From contig JAVBLA010000022.1 of the NCBI GenBank assembly GCA_031553775.1, forward strand, positions 1-64,000: DNA of 64,000 bases. The letters are read 5' to 3'. The position numbers and the translations under genes are program-made. Source of the DNA: JAISFI01 sp031553775. Its GTDB lineage: Bacteria > Bacteroidota > Bacteroidia > Bacteroidales > Azobacteroidaceae. The notes beneath the pieces were generated by a model. The model had not been told where the DNA came from and made no database searches. It saw only the letters and a list, made by a program, of their open reading frames with translations. Shown here piece by piece: positions 35,642 through 44,882 of this stretch (positions are counted from its first letter, which is position 1; each line of letters begins with the position of its first letter).

Positions 35642-38584
35642 TCAGGGGTTTACAATTACTCGTTTGCTTATTGTTTGGTTATCCGTTGTCTGTATTTTCA
35701 GAAAATACATTCCGGCAACATATCCGGCAACATCTATGCTAATATTTTTTTTGTCGGCAATAATTGTTTCAATGTGTTTACCCATCAGGTTATATACTTC
35801 AACCCGGTCGATATTTTCGCCGGAAACATTGATGTAGCTACTGGCCGGATTGGGATAGATGCTGATATTTTCCACTTCGTTCCGGGAGATAGGGGTTCCT
35901 TCTCCTATTTCTACTTCGTACACTAAAGGAGCTGCGCTTGTAAACTTCGGATAGTTTGCATTGGTCATTTTACAACGCAATTTTTTGCCGGCCATAGATG
36001 CATCCAGTGCGAATTTTCCGGTTCCATCCGGGGTGATTCCGCTGGTTACAGCTACTTCTGTTCCATCTGTAATATCGAACCAGTTATATACGGTAGTTTC
36101 AATATAACCACCGATGTCGGTCTTGTGTTCGCTGCTCAGGTCGATACCATCCGTATATTTAGGGCAACTTCCCTGTATAACAGCTTGAGGACTGTATGCG
36201 AATGTTGATTTTCCAATTAATGCAGATAATTTTGGCAGAGTAGAAAATTTAAGTTTGCTATTTTGACAATTAAAAGTGGCTATTTTTGGAATCCGATCAC
36301 CCGCAGGAAGGATAATTTGTTCCAGTTCCCTATTCTCATGACAGGATATTCCCGTAAGGTCAGGCATAGCAGTGGTAGGAAGCGTCAATACTTTTAATTT
36401 GTTGTATGGAGCCCAGAATGTAACCAGTGCTTTCAGATTACCCGGAATAGTCAGAGTTTCCAATCCTACATTTTGTGCCCGGAAACTGGTCATTTTATCG
36501 ACTTTTTCCGGTAGCGTCAGGTTTTTAATCTGATTGCTCTGGAGTTCTATGGTTAGCAGGTTTTCCGCTTCAATGGGTAATACCAGTTCTGTAATAGCAT
36601 TATCCAGTAAATTGATAGTTGTCAGAGCTGTGGTTACAGCGGGGAATTTCAAACTTGTCAGTTTATTTTTGCTGATGGTAACTGTAGCAACCGATGTACT
36701 CTTGGACAGATCTAATGCACCTGCCAGTTTTTTTGAAGTCCATGAAATAGCGGTTAATCTTTTGGGCTGTTCGTTATTCCAGGTCATTCCGGTAGTTTCT
36801 ATCTCCGGTCCCCAGTTTTCAGCATCTTCGATGTTCAGTTGTGCGCCGTTATTTTTTGCTTCTTCAGTGGAAGTCAGTAAAAAGAAAGCTTTCAGGGCAG
36901 CCACATCGTCTGCATGAAATCCCGTTGTCGATCCGGTTCCTACTTTAATGTCATCCAGATGGATGCCGGCTCCTCTTCCCGAAATAGCTTCGAATGCAAT
37001 CCAATAATTGGCTGTGGGTTCGGGCAGACGTAAGATAACTTCATTCCATCCGTTATCAGAGCTTGTATTGATGTTTTTTAATAATATCCAGTCACCTTCT
37101 TCCCGGCTCTTGTAATAAACCCTTAAAGAGTCATAACTTGAAGAGAGTTTATTGTTTGCATACCAGAAAGAAAGCATTGGTTTTTCTAATCCGGAAAAAT
37201 CAAATTTAGGCAATATCAGTTTGGCAGTTTGTCCTGCATTTGTCTGATTTATGAATCTGGCTTTGTAGCTTCCTCCATGTGTGGTAGAGGGATTCCCAGA
37301 GGCCGTAATAACACCCCAGGATGTTCCTCCGTTTACTATTTCCTGTTTGCTGCAATCGGGAAATTTATTTCCTTCAAATCCTGCAATATATGGGAATACT
37401 GTATGTCCTACATCGCAAGGATTGACAGGCATATCTACAATGATACTTACCGGTGCCGATACACATCCGTTGTCCCATGCGGCGGAAATGGTGTAGGTAT
37501 AGACGCCTTGCCGGGATACTTTATCCGTTAAGTTTGGAACCCCTAACAATGTGTTATTAATCTGTACGCCATCCCGGCATACGATGTATCCTTTCAGATC
37601 GGCTTCTTCTCCCATACTATCCGGTGCTTTCCATGTCAGGTTCACACTGTACCAGTTAGGAGTATTTACTGTGTAGGAAGGCTCTTTCGGTTGGTTACCG
37701 CAGGTGCTTCCAACGGTTACATTTGTTTTGACTTTATCAGATTTTCCACAAGCGTTACTGTACAGGGCTTCTACTTCATAAGCATAATCGCCGGCCATAA
37801 CATTATCCGAATAAGATGTTGTAGTGGAAGTAAGGGGTGTTGATGTAATCCTGTTAGTTCCTCTATATACATTATAACCTGTAACCGCTCCATTATTAGG
37901 AGCCGTCCATTTCAGGGAGATACTATGTATTCCAGGTGTTCCAGTTTCGCCCATGTTGGTTCCCGTCAGGTTGGTAATAGGGTCGCAGACGTCTCCGATT
38001 ACTACATCGTCAATGTATATATCGCTTCCGTGTCCGCCGACTCCTTCAAAAATGACATAACCGGTAGTCATGGTTGTACCGTCTAATTCCGCATGGTACT
38101 GATACCATCCGGCACCTCTGCTTTCTACAGGTGTTCTGGATAATGTCTGGTGGATGGTTAAAATAGGATTACCTATTGCCATTGGAGCTACTGAAAAATA
38201 AATATTCACCCGGTCTTCCTGATAGGAGGAAGCCCCATCCCTGTATATCCAGAAATAGAGACTATGCTTGCTGTTATTTACATAAAATTTAGGCGTTACA
38301 AACCATGCTGTAGCTCCATTGGCCGCTTTTTCAAAGCGGATCATGCCATTTCCGGAATGCGGAGTACATGTAGGATTTGTGCCGGTGGAAGTTTTCTTCC
38401 ATATTCCTGTAGAATTAGTCCAACAGGCTGGTGGAAATACATCTCCATCAAAATTTTCAGTAAAATTCAATGTCTTCGGAGTTGCACAATCATCAGTAGA
38501 TTCGGAGGTCACGGCAGCAGCCTGCCAGCAAAATACCATGTGCAGAAACAGCACACAGATCACTTGTGTAAAGAAATGTTTCAT
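35642..38584 (-). CDS. T9SS-secreted protein with cleaved-adhesin, fibronectin-III-like and leucine-rich modules
   Basis: A 980-aa exported protein. It has a signal peptide (MKHFFTQVICVLFLHMVFCW), a first cleaved-adhesin-like domain (NFTENFDGDVFPPACW), two fibronectin type III-like domains (SLKWTAPNNGAVTGYNVYRG and a second near LTWKAPDSMGE), a second adhesin-like domain, leucine-rich strands (TINLLDNAITELVLPIEAEN), and a T9SS tail (ISIYPNPASSYINV ending VIVNP). The C-terminal half is related to the repeats of the neighbouring 1378-aa protein. No catalytic motif is visible, so an adhesin or substrate-binding role is inferred. It is first in the three-gene minus-strand cluster and has a long upstream region. 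Confidence 0.84.
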   Translation of the reverse strand: MKHFFTQVICVLFLHMVFCWQAAAVTSESTDDCATPKTLNFTENFDGDVFPPACWTNSTGIWKKTSTGTNPTCTPHSGNGMIRFEKAANGATAWFVTPKFYVNNSKHSLYFWIYRDGASSYQEDRVNIYFSVAPMAIGNPILTIHQTLSRTPVESRGAGWYQYHAELDGTTMTTGYVIFEGVGGHGSDIYIDDVVIGDVCDPITNLTGTNMGETGTPGIHSISLKWTAPNNGAVTGYNVYRGTNRITSTPLTSTTTSYSDNVMAGDYAYEVEALYSNACGKSDKVKTNVTVGSTCGNQPKEPSYTVNTPNWYSVNLTWKAPDSMGEEADLKGYIVCRDGVQINNTLLGVPNLTDKVSRQGVYTYTISAAWDNGCVSAPVSIIVDMPVNPCDVGHTVFPYIAGFEGNKFPDCSKQEIVNGGTSWGVITASGNPSTTHGGSYKARFINQTNAGQTAKLILPKFDFSGLEKPMLSFWYANNKLSSSYDSLRVYYKSREEGDWILLKNINTSSDNGWNEVILRLPEPTANYWIAFEAISGRGAGIHLDDIKVGTGSTTGFHADDVAALKAFFLLTSTEEAKNNGAQLNIEDAENWGPEIETTGMTWNNEQPKRLTAISWTSKKLAGALDLSKSTSVATVTISKNKLTSLKFPAVTTALTTINLLDNAITELVLPIEAENLLTIELQSNQIKNLTLPEKVDKMTSFRAQNVGLETLTIPGNLKALVTFWAPYNKLKVLTLPTTAMPDLTGISCHENRELEQIILPAGDRIPKIATFNCQNSKLKFSTLPKLSALIGKSTFAYSPQAVIQGSCPKYTDGIDLSSEHKTDIGGYIETTVYNWFDITDGTEVAVTSGITPDGTGKFALDASMAGKKLRCKMTNANYPKFTSAAPLVYEVEIGEGTPISRNEVENISIYPNPASSYINVSGENIDRVEVYNLMGKHIETIIADKKNISIDVAGYVAGMYFLKIQTTDNQTISKRVIVNP

Positions 38585-39144
38585 TGGCTCGATATTTAAA
38601 AATTGATTATTGTAATTTACAGGTATCCGGATAACGCAGATGTAGTTTTGGCTTACAACACGTCATCCATATAATACGATTAATATTAAACAAACGGTCT
38701 AGTAACTTAAATTAAAAAGGAGGTTGCTTTACCTTATTATATCTTGAAAGGATAAGCCGGTGAGGTACCAACCCTTTCATTACATACAATATTGAAGAAT
38801 GATAAAAAATAAATTCTTTCATATAATAATCCTGAGAATTGCAAAACTAATCATTGTTATTTCAAATAATGAAACAAATTAGTAGATATTTTTTGTGTTT
38901 TAAACTTATTTATGAGATTTTAATAAAACATCGTTTCGATTTTCGCCTTTTATGTTATTAATTTTCACTTATTGCGTGTTTTTTTATTCAGATAGTAACA
39001 AAATACTTTAATGATGAAAACCTGCTATGAAATGTATAATTATTATGGAAAGAGTAATGTTGCTGATCGGATTGTTTCTGTTGAATACCGAAGAATAATG
39101 AATTTTTTATTACTTTTACGCTCAATTTCAAATACCATTTCTAT
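38585..39144. other. 560-bp gene-free region upstream of nqrA and the T9SS cluster
   Basis: No gene is seen. On the minus strand TAGTTTTG (complement of 38842-38849) fits the -7 element and would give the 980-aa gene a leader of about 250 nt. Within that leader AAAGGGTTG (complement of 38769-38777) can pair with the CAACCTCCTTT side (38717-38727), followed by a T-rich run, a possible attenuator. TACTTTTA at 39111-39118 may be the nqrA -7 element with one mismatch. Confidence 0.4.
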
Positions 39145-40509
39145 ATGTCGAGTGTGATAAAAATCAGTAAAGGCCTGGATATTAACCTGAAAGGAAAAGC
39201 AAAAGAAGTAATATCAGCTCATGTAATCTCGGGCTATTATTCGATTTGCCCCGACGATTTTCCCGGTTTTATGCCCAAGGTAGCTGTTAAAGCCGGCGAT
39301 AAGGTATTAGCAGGAACTGCAATTCTGTATGATAAGAATCATCCGGAAGTAAAGATCGTTTCTCCTGTTAGTGGGGAGATTACAGAGATCAACCGGGGAG
39401 AAAAACGAAAATTATTGAATATTTTGATTGCTGCGACAGAAAAGCAGGAATCTCTTGATTTTGGAAAAAAAATCACACCTGAATTACCGGCAGACGAAAT
39501 TAAAAATTTATTGGCGGAAGCGGGAATTTTTCCGTTTATCAAACAACGCCCATACGATATCATAGCTAATCCGCAGGATACTCCCCGGGATATTTTTGTT
39601 CCTGGCTTTTATTCTGCCCCGTTGGCTCCGGATCTGGAGTTTCTGTTGAAGGGACAGGAACCGTATTTTCAAAAAGGATTGGATATTTTATCCCGGCTGA
39701 CTCCTGGAAAAGTTTATCTGGGAATTGACGGGAATTGTCGGTCAGAGTGCCTGATTCAGGCAAAAAATGTGGAAATTGTCCGTTTCTACGGACCTCATCC
39801 TGCCGGAAACGCAGGTGTACAGATCAATCATATCAAGCCTGTAAATAAAGGTGAAGTTGTCTGGACAATCAATCCGGCCGATGTCCTTTTTATCGGACGT
39901 CTCTTTCTGGACGGAAAAACCGATTTTACCCGCTTGGTTGCACTTACCGGTTCGGAAGTGAAAGATACGGGTTATTATCAGGCAAAGATCGGAACAAATA
40001 TCGGTTCTCTTGTGGAAGATAATGTTACAGAAGGTATTACTTTACGCTATATAAGTGGAAATGTGCTGACCGGAAAACAAATTCCGGCCGATGGATTCCT
40101 TGCTCCCTATGATAATCAGCTTACTGTTATTCCTGAAGGTGTCGAAACCGACGAATTTTTCGGTTGGGCACTGCCGGGATTGAAAAAGTTCTCCAATAGT
40201 AAGACATTTTTTACCTGGTTGACCGATCCTTTCCATAAAAAAGAATATATAATCGATGCCCGTATCAAGGGCGGAAAACGGGCAATGATCATGTCTAACG
40301 AATATAATAAGGTATTTCCGATGGATATTCTTCCGGAATTTCTGTTGAAGGCTATTATTGCATTCGATATCGACAAAATGGAAAATCTCGGTATTTATGA
40401 AGTGGCTCCGGAAGATTTTGCTTTGTGTGAGTTTGTAGATACTTCGAAAATAGAAATCCAGCAGATTGTTAGGAAAGGTTTGAATTTACTTCATAAAGAA
40501 ATGAATTGA
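39145..40509 (+). CDS. nqrA: Na+-translocating NADH:quinone reductase subunit A
   Basis: Cytosolic-facing subunit of the six-subunit Na+-NQR, which oxidises NADH, reduces quinone and pumps Na+ across the inner membrane. The 454-aa sequence begins MSSVIKISKGLDINLKGKA, the N-terminal signature of NqrA, and has the expected length. Further family-like parts include FYGPHPAGNAGVQINHI and VFPMDILPEFLLKAI near the C-terminus. It opens an operon continuing into nqrBCDEF, interrupted by a radical SAM gene starting 12 nt after its stop. Confidence 0.95.
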   Translation: MSSVIKISKGLDINLKGKAKEVISAHVISGYYSICPDDFPGFMPKVAVKAGDKVLAGTAILYDKNHPEVKIVSPVSGEITEINRGEKRKLLNILIAATEKQESLDFGKKITPELPADEIKNLLAEAGIFPFIKQRPYDIIANPQDTPRDIFVPGFYSAPLAPDLEFLLKGQEPYFQKGLDILSRLTPGKVYLGIDGNCRSECLIQAKNVEIVRFYGPHPAGNAGVQINHIKPVNKGEVVWTINPADVLFIGRLFLDGKTDFTRLVALTGSEVKDTGYYQAKIGTNIGSLVEDNVTEGITLRYISGNVLTGKQIPADGFLAPYDNQLTVIPEGVETDEFFGWALPGLKKFSNSKTFFTWLTDPFHKKEYIIDARIKGGKRAMIMSNEYNKVFPMDILPEFLLKAIIAFDIDKMENLGIYEVAPEDFALCEFVDTSKIEIQQIVRKGLNLLHKEMN

Positions 40510-40521
40510 TCGGTTAGGAGA

Positions 40522-41595
40522 ATGAATAAGAGAAGATTCAAAAAAGCAGTTAAAAGGCTGTCCCATCTGCCCGGAGGAAAATATTTTCTGATGTATTCGG
40601 GTAATAAGGTGAAGCAGATTCTCTATAAGCTCTTCCGGTCTACTAAAGTTGCTTATCCGTCGACGGTTATGTTGGAATTGAGTAGCCATTGCAATCTCCA
40701 TTGTACCACTTGTCCCCGGGAATATGATTATGGAAAAGCCTTTTATAAAGGATATATGCCGTTAGATAAGGCAAAAAAGATAATAGATGAAATCTGGCCT
40801 TACCTGGATTCCATCGGATTGACGGGAATGGGGGAAACTCTTTTGTACAAAGATCTGGTAGAAGTGGTCGATTATATTAAGTCGAAAAACTCGGGTATTA
40901 TCGTTTCATTGTCGACCAATGCCATGATTCCGGATTTTATAGAAAAGATACGTCCCCTGGCCGGTAAAGTGGATACCATTCAGGTATCTATCGACGGTTT
41001 AGACGATGTATATGAATCTATCCGAGTAAATGCCAGCTTTTCAGTACTTGACCATAATCTGCAGCAACTTAAACCGATTTTTTCTCCGACTCAAACCACT
41101 CTGATGCTGAATATGGTGGTTACGAAGGGAAATTATATGCAAATGGCAGATATGGTTGGCTATGCGGAAAAAACAGGGATTCATTATATGAATTTTACTT
41201 TATTCAATCTGGCAGCGGTAACCGGTATAGCTTCCAACTATTATGATTTTTATCAGACACCGGAGTTTATCGCAGCGTTGAAAGCATTGAATGAGAGGAA
41301 ATTATCGGCTCCAGGAGTAGAAGTCACCAACTGGGATTTCCATTCAAAAAGCGGTTTCCGGAAGTGTGGTTTGCCCTGGTCTCATTTCCAGATCACTGCC
41401 AGTGGAGATATTCCTCCCTGCTGTGCCAAACCTTTTCCAGCCGTCAAAAATTTCGGCAATCTGTTTGAATCGGGAATCCTGCCGGTTTTGAACGGGAAAT
41501 CTTTCCGGAGTTTCCGGAAAATGTGGTATGCCAATCAGGCTCCTTCGTTTTGCGAAAAATGCCATTTTACAGATATTGAACCGATTAAATATTAG
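40522..41595 (+). CDS. Radical SAM/SPASM protein embedded between nqrA and nqrB
   Basis: A 357-aa radical SAM enzyme. The 4Fe-4S/SAM motif CNLHCTTC lies in LELSSHCNLHCTTCPREYDY, followed by LTGMGETLLYKD and VSIDGLDDVYESIR, which are typical barrel motifs. The C-terminal Cys set (CGLPWSHFQITASGDIPPCC and CEKCHF) looks like a SPASM auxiliary-cluster domain. SPASM proteins modify peptides or mature cofactors; the substrate here is unknown. It lies 12 nt after nqrA and 20 nt before nqrB on the same strand, so it is almost certainly in the nqr transcript. A role in NQR maturation is possible but only suggested by position. Confidence 0.88.
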   Translation: MNKRRFKKAVKRLSHLPGGKYFLMYSGNKVKQILYKLFRSTKVAYPSTVMLELSSHCNLHCTTCPREYDYGKAFYKGYMPLDKAKKIIDEIWPYLDSIGLTGMGETLLYKDLVEVVDYIKSKNSGIIVSLSTNAMIPDFIEKIRPLAGKVDTIQVSIDGLDDVYESIRVNASFSVLDHNLQQLKPIFSPTQTTLMLNMVVTKGNYMQMADMVGYAEKTGIHYMNFTLFNLAAVTGIASNYYDFYQTPEFIAALKALNERKLSAPGVEVTNWDFHSKSGFRKCGLPWSHFQITASGDIPPCCAKPFPAVKNFGNLFESGILPVLNGKSFRSFRKMWYANQAPSFCEKCHFTDIEPIKY

Positions 41596-41615
41596 GAAAT
41601 AAAACCAAGTGATAC

Positions 41616-42824
41616 ATGAAATTTCTGAGAAAATATTTAGACAAAGTCAAACCGAATTTTGAGCCGGGAGGAAGGCTTTCGATGTTTCATTCCGTATTCG
41701 ACGGATTTGAAACTTTTCTGTTTGTTCCACATAAAACGTCGAAATCAGGAGTACATATCCATGATTCCGTGGACTCAAAACGAACGATGACCCTTGTGAT
41801 ACTGGCCTTGATGCCGGCCCTGTTGTTCGGTATGTATAACACGGGATACCAGCATTATCTGTCTATCGGGGAAAATCCCGGATTTTGGGAAGTATTCCTT
41901 TTTGGATTTCTGGCGGTATTGCCTAAAATTATTGTTTCGTATGTAGTCGGTTTAGGTATCGAGTTTATCATTGCCCAGTTCAAAGGTCACGAAATACAGG
42001 AGGGTTTTCTGGTTTCGGGCATGTTGATCCCAATGATTGTCCCCGTGGATACTCCTTTGTGGATGATTGCGGTTGCTACTGCCTTTGCCGTTATTTTTGC
42101 CAAGGAAGTGTTCGGTGGTACCGGTTATAATATCTGGAATGTGGCATTGATTACCCGCGTTTTCCTGTTTTTTGCGTATCCGGCCCATATGTCGGGTGAT
42201 AAAGTATTTGTGAGAACCGATGCTACTTTCGGGATCGGGCAAGGAACAGTTATCGATGCTTTTTCGGGTGCTACTCCGTTGGGACAGATTACGGCGGCTA
42301 CCCATGCTCCGGTACATGTAACGGATGTCTTAGGTAATCCGTTGACTTACTGGGATATGTTTCTGGGTTTGTTGCCGGGATCAATAGGAGAAACTTCCAA
42401 GATTGCCATCCTGATAGGTGCTTGTATTCTATTGTTTACGGCAGTAGCCAGTTGGAAAACCATGCTTTCCGTTTTCTTCGGTGGCATTGTTACTGCCTGG
42501 ATATTTAATCTCATAGGAACGACTCCTGCCATGCAGGTGTCTCCTCTGGAACATATCCTTTTGGGAGGTTTTGCTTTTGGGGCTGTATTTATGGCTACCG
42601 ATCCGGTAACATCTTCCCGGACGGAAACCGGTAAGTATATTTATGGATTTCTGATTGGTTTTTTTGCCGTTCTGATTCGTGTGTTGAATCCGGGATATCC
42701 GGAAGGAATGATGCTGGCCATCCTGCTAATGAATACATTTGCTCCACTGATAGACTACTATGTGGTGGAGGCCAATATCAAAAAACGTTTGAAACGGATA
42801 TCCGTACAATCTAATAAAGAATAA
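41616..42824 (+). CDS. nqrB: Na+-translocating NADH:quinone reductase subunit B
   Basis: Integral membrane subunit that carries riboflavin and a covalently bound FMN and forms part of the Na+ channel. The 402-aa sequence has many hydrophobic helices (LVILALMPALLFGMYNTG, FLAVLPKIIVSYVVGLGIEF). The SGAT motif in IDAFSGATPLGQITA holds the Thr expected to be flavinylated. It shares family features with RnfD, but gene order with nqrA and nqrF supports NQR. Confidence 0.95.
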   Translation: MKFLRKYLDKVKPNFEPGGRLSMFHSVFDGFETFLFVPHKTSKSGVHIHDSVDSKRTMTLVILALMPALLFGMYNTGYQHYLSIGENPGFWEVFLFGFLAVLPKIIVSYVVGLGIEFIIAQFKGHEIQEGFLVSGMLIPMIVPVDTPLWMIAVATAFAVIFAKEVFGGTGYNIWNVALITRVFLFFAYPAHMSGDKVFVRTDATFGIGQGTVIDAFSGATPLGQITAATHAPVHVTDVLGNPLTYWDMFLGLLPGSIGETSKIAILIGACILLFTAVASWKTMLSVFFGGIVTAWIFNLIGTTPAMQVSPLEHILLGGFAFGAVFMATDPVTSSRTETGKYIYGFLIGFFAVLIRVLNPGYPEGMMLAILLMNTFAPLIDYYVVEANIKKRLKRISVQSNKE

Positions 42825-42834
42825 GGAGGAGATC

Positions 42835-43527
42835 ATGAACAGGGAAAGTAATGTATATACGATCATTTATGCTTCAGTAATGGTAGTGATGGTTGCCATA
42901 TTGCTGGCATTTACGTCGCAATCGCTAAAAGATAAGCAGCAAACGAATGAAGATATCGATAAAATGCAGCAGATTCTCCGGTCTGTCAATGTAAAAACCG
43001 ACAACCGGAATGCCATTCAGGAATATCAGAAACTCATTACCAATACTTTTTTAGTAGATGTAAACGGTAATCAAACGGAGGGTGATGCTTTTCAAACCGA
43101 CCTGGCTATTGAAATGCATAAGCCGGAATCCGACCGGCATTATCCGGTATTTGTTGCTACGATCGATGGGCAGCAGAAATATATCATGGCAATGCGGGGT
43201 GCCGGTCTTTGGGGACCGATCTGGGGTTATGTCTCCGTCAATGACGATAAAAATACGGTGTATGGCGCCGATTTCAGCCATGCATCGGAAACGCCGGGCT
43301 TGGGTGCTGAAATTAACCAGCCTTTTTTTCGCCATTCTTTTGCAGGCAAAAAATTTTTTAACAATGAAGGGAAATTCGTTTCCATTGCTATTGTAAAACC
43401 CGGAAAAACAGTTGCCGGACAAGATTATGTCGATGGTATATCCGGAGGAACTATTACCAGCCAGGGAGTCGATGCTATGCTCAAACACAGCATCGGAGCT
43501 TATGACCAGTTTTTAATGAAAAAGTAA
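42835..43527 (+). CDS. nqrC: Na+-translocating NADH:quinone reductase subunit C
   Basis: Mostly periplasmic subunit with one N-terminal membrane helix (YTIIYASVMVVMVAILLAF) and a covalently attached FMN. The 230-aa protein contains the flavinylation motif SGGTITSQGVDAM near its C-terminus, where the Thr is the expected attachment site. The ApbE-like transferase that would attach the FMN is not in this window. It starts 10 nt after nqrB. Confidence 0.95.
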   Translation: MNRESNVYTIIYASVMVVMVAILLAFTSQSLKDKQQTNEDIDKMQQILRSVNVKTDNRNAIQEYQKLITNTFLVDVNGNQTEGDAFQTDLAIEMHKPESDRHYPVFVATIDGQQKYIMAMRGAGLWGPIWGYVSVNDDKNTVYGADFSHASETPGLGAEINQPFFRHSFAGKKFFNNEGKFVSIAIVKPGKTVAGQDYVDGISGGTITSQGVDAMLKHSIGAYDQFLMKK

Positions 43528-43536
43528 GTATTCACT

Positions 43537-44166
43537 ATGGGACTATCAGCAAAAAATAAACTTGTGCTTTTCAATCCGCTGAGCAAGGAAAATCCGATTA
43601 CTGTGCAGATGCTCGGTATTTGTTCTGCTCTGGCGGTGACCAGTAAACTGGAGCCTTCCATCGTTATGGCATTATCGGTAACAGTGGTTGTTGCATTTGC
43701 CAATGTGATCATATCGTTGCTTCGTAATACGATCCCCAACCGGATTCGTATTATCGTGCAATTGGTGGTGGTTGCGGCATTGGTAACAGTGGTAAGTGAA
43801 ATACTGAAAGCTTTTGCTTACGATGTCAGTAAACAGTTATCGGTATTTGTGGGACTGATTATTACCAATTGTATCCTTATGGGACGTCTGGAAGCTTTTG
43901 CTTTGGGAAATAAACCCTGGCCGGCTTTTCTGGATGGAATTGGGAATGGATTGGGGTATGGTATTATTCTGATTATTGTAGGCTTTTTCCGGGAATTATT
44001 AGGATCAGGCACGCTATTCGGGCTGCCTGTAATTCCCAAAATCTTCTATGAATGGGGGTATGTGAATAACGGTTTGATGATCCTTCCGCCGATGGCACTG
44101 ATTGTGGTAGCTTGTATCATTTGGGTGCAACGTGCTAAAGATAAGAGTTTACAGGAGGAAAAATAA
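43537..44166 (+). CDS. nqrD: Na+-translocating NADH:quinone reductase subunit D
   Basis: A 209-aa integral membrane subunit with about six hydrophobic helices, paired in structure with NqrE around the intramembrane iron-sulfur site. Characteristic segments include VQMLGICSALAVTSKLEPS and GLIITNCILMGRLEAFALGN, the latter holding the half-helix Cys motif common to NqrD/RnfE. It follows nqrC by 9 nt. Confidence 0.95.
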   Translation: MGLSAKNKLVLFNPLSKENPITVQMLGICSALAVTSKLEPSIVMALSVTVVVAFANVIISLLRNTIPNRIRIIVQLVVVAALVTVVSEILKAFAYDVSKQLSVFVGLIITNCILMGRLEAFALGNKPWPAFLDGIGNGLGYGIILIIVGFFRELLGSGTLFGLPVIPKIFYEWGYVNNGLMILPPMALIVVACIIWVQRAKDKSLQEEK

Positions 44167-44185
44167 ATATTAAAAGCTACAGATC

Positions 44186-44803
44186 ATGCAAGATATATTA
44201 AGCCTTTTTGTTCGTTCGATTTTTGTAGACAATATGATTTTCGCATACTTTCTGGGTATGTGTTCTTTTCTTGCAGTCTCCAAAAATGTAAAAACCGCTG
44301 TGGGTTTGGGTGTTGCCGTTATTTTTGTTCTGGTAGTAACGCTTCCTATTAATTATTTGCTGGAGAATTATGTGCTGAAAGAAGGCGCTTTGTCCTGGTT
44401 GGGAAAATCGTTCGAAACAGTCGACCTCAGTTTTCTCAGTCTGATCATATTTATTGCGGTTATAGCTTCTTTTACACAATTGGTGGAAATGGTAGTGGAA
44501 AAGTTCAGTCCATCGCTTTATTCTTCTTTAGGAATATTTCTTCCGTTGATTGCTGTAAACTGTGCAATTTTAGGAGGTTCCTTATTTATGCAACAACGCG
44601 AGTTTCCCAATGTAGGCATGGCTACTGTATACGGGCTGGGTTCCGGAATCGGATGGATGCTGGCGATTGTGGGAATGGCGGCAGTGCGAGAGAAATTGCA
44701 ATATTCGGATATCCCCAAACCGTTACGGGGACTGGGTATGGCTTTTATTATTACGGCATTGATGGGGCTTGGGTTTATGAGTTTTTCGGGAATAAAAATA
44801 TAA
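44186..44803 (+). CDS. nqrE: Na+-translocating NADH:quinone reductase subunit E
   Basis: A 205-aa integral membrane subunit homologous to NqrD in inverted topology. Visible family parts are VDNMIFAYFLGMCSFLAVSKN near the N-terminus and PLIAVNCAILGGSLFMQQRE, containing the Cys that helps bind the cluster shared with NqrD. It is followed after about 80 nt by nqrF; the gap holds a heptamer-type repeat made of GTGAAAA and AACGGAA-like units. Confidence 0.95.
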   Translation: MQDILSLFVRSIFVDNMIFAYFLGMCSFLAVSKNVKTAVGLGVAVIFVLVVTLPINYLLENYVLKEGALSWLGKSFETVDLSFLSLIIFIAVIASFTQLVEMVVEKFSPSLYSSLGIFLPLIAVNCAILGGSLFMQQREFPNVGMATVYGLGSGIGWMLAIVGMAAVREKLQYSDIPKPLRGLGMAFIITALMGLGFMSFSGIKI

Positions 44804-44807
44804 ATAA

Positions 44808-44878
44808 GTGAAAAGTGAAAAACGGAAAGTGAAAAATGATGTCACTTTTTGCTTTTCACTTTTCGTTTTTCATTTTAA
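44808..44878. repeat. GTGAAAA-type heptamer inverted repeat between nqrE and nqrF
   Basis: Plus-strand units such as AGTGAAAAGTGAAAAACGG face inverted units such as CTTTTCACTTTTCGTTTTTC. The whole gap can fold as a hairpin just before the nqrF start. An in-frame upstream start for nqrF at 44808 would translate this repeat and is therefore unlikely. Confidence 0.6.
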
Positions 44879-44882
44879 TATT

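Noticed and set aside
40522..41595. A six-subunit Rnf complex in place of NQR
   Set aside because: The set includes NqrA and NqrF with FAD/NADH domains, and lacks RnfB and RnfC, so NQR is correct.
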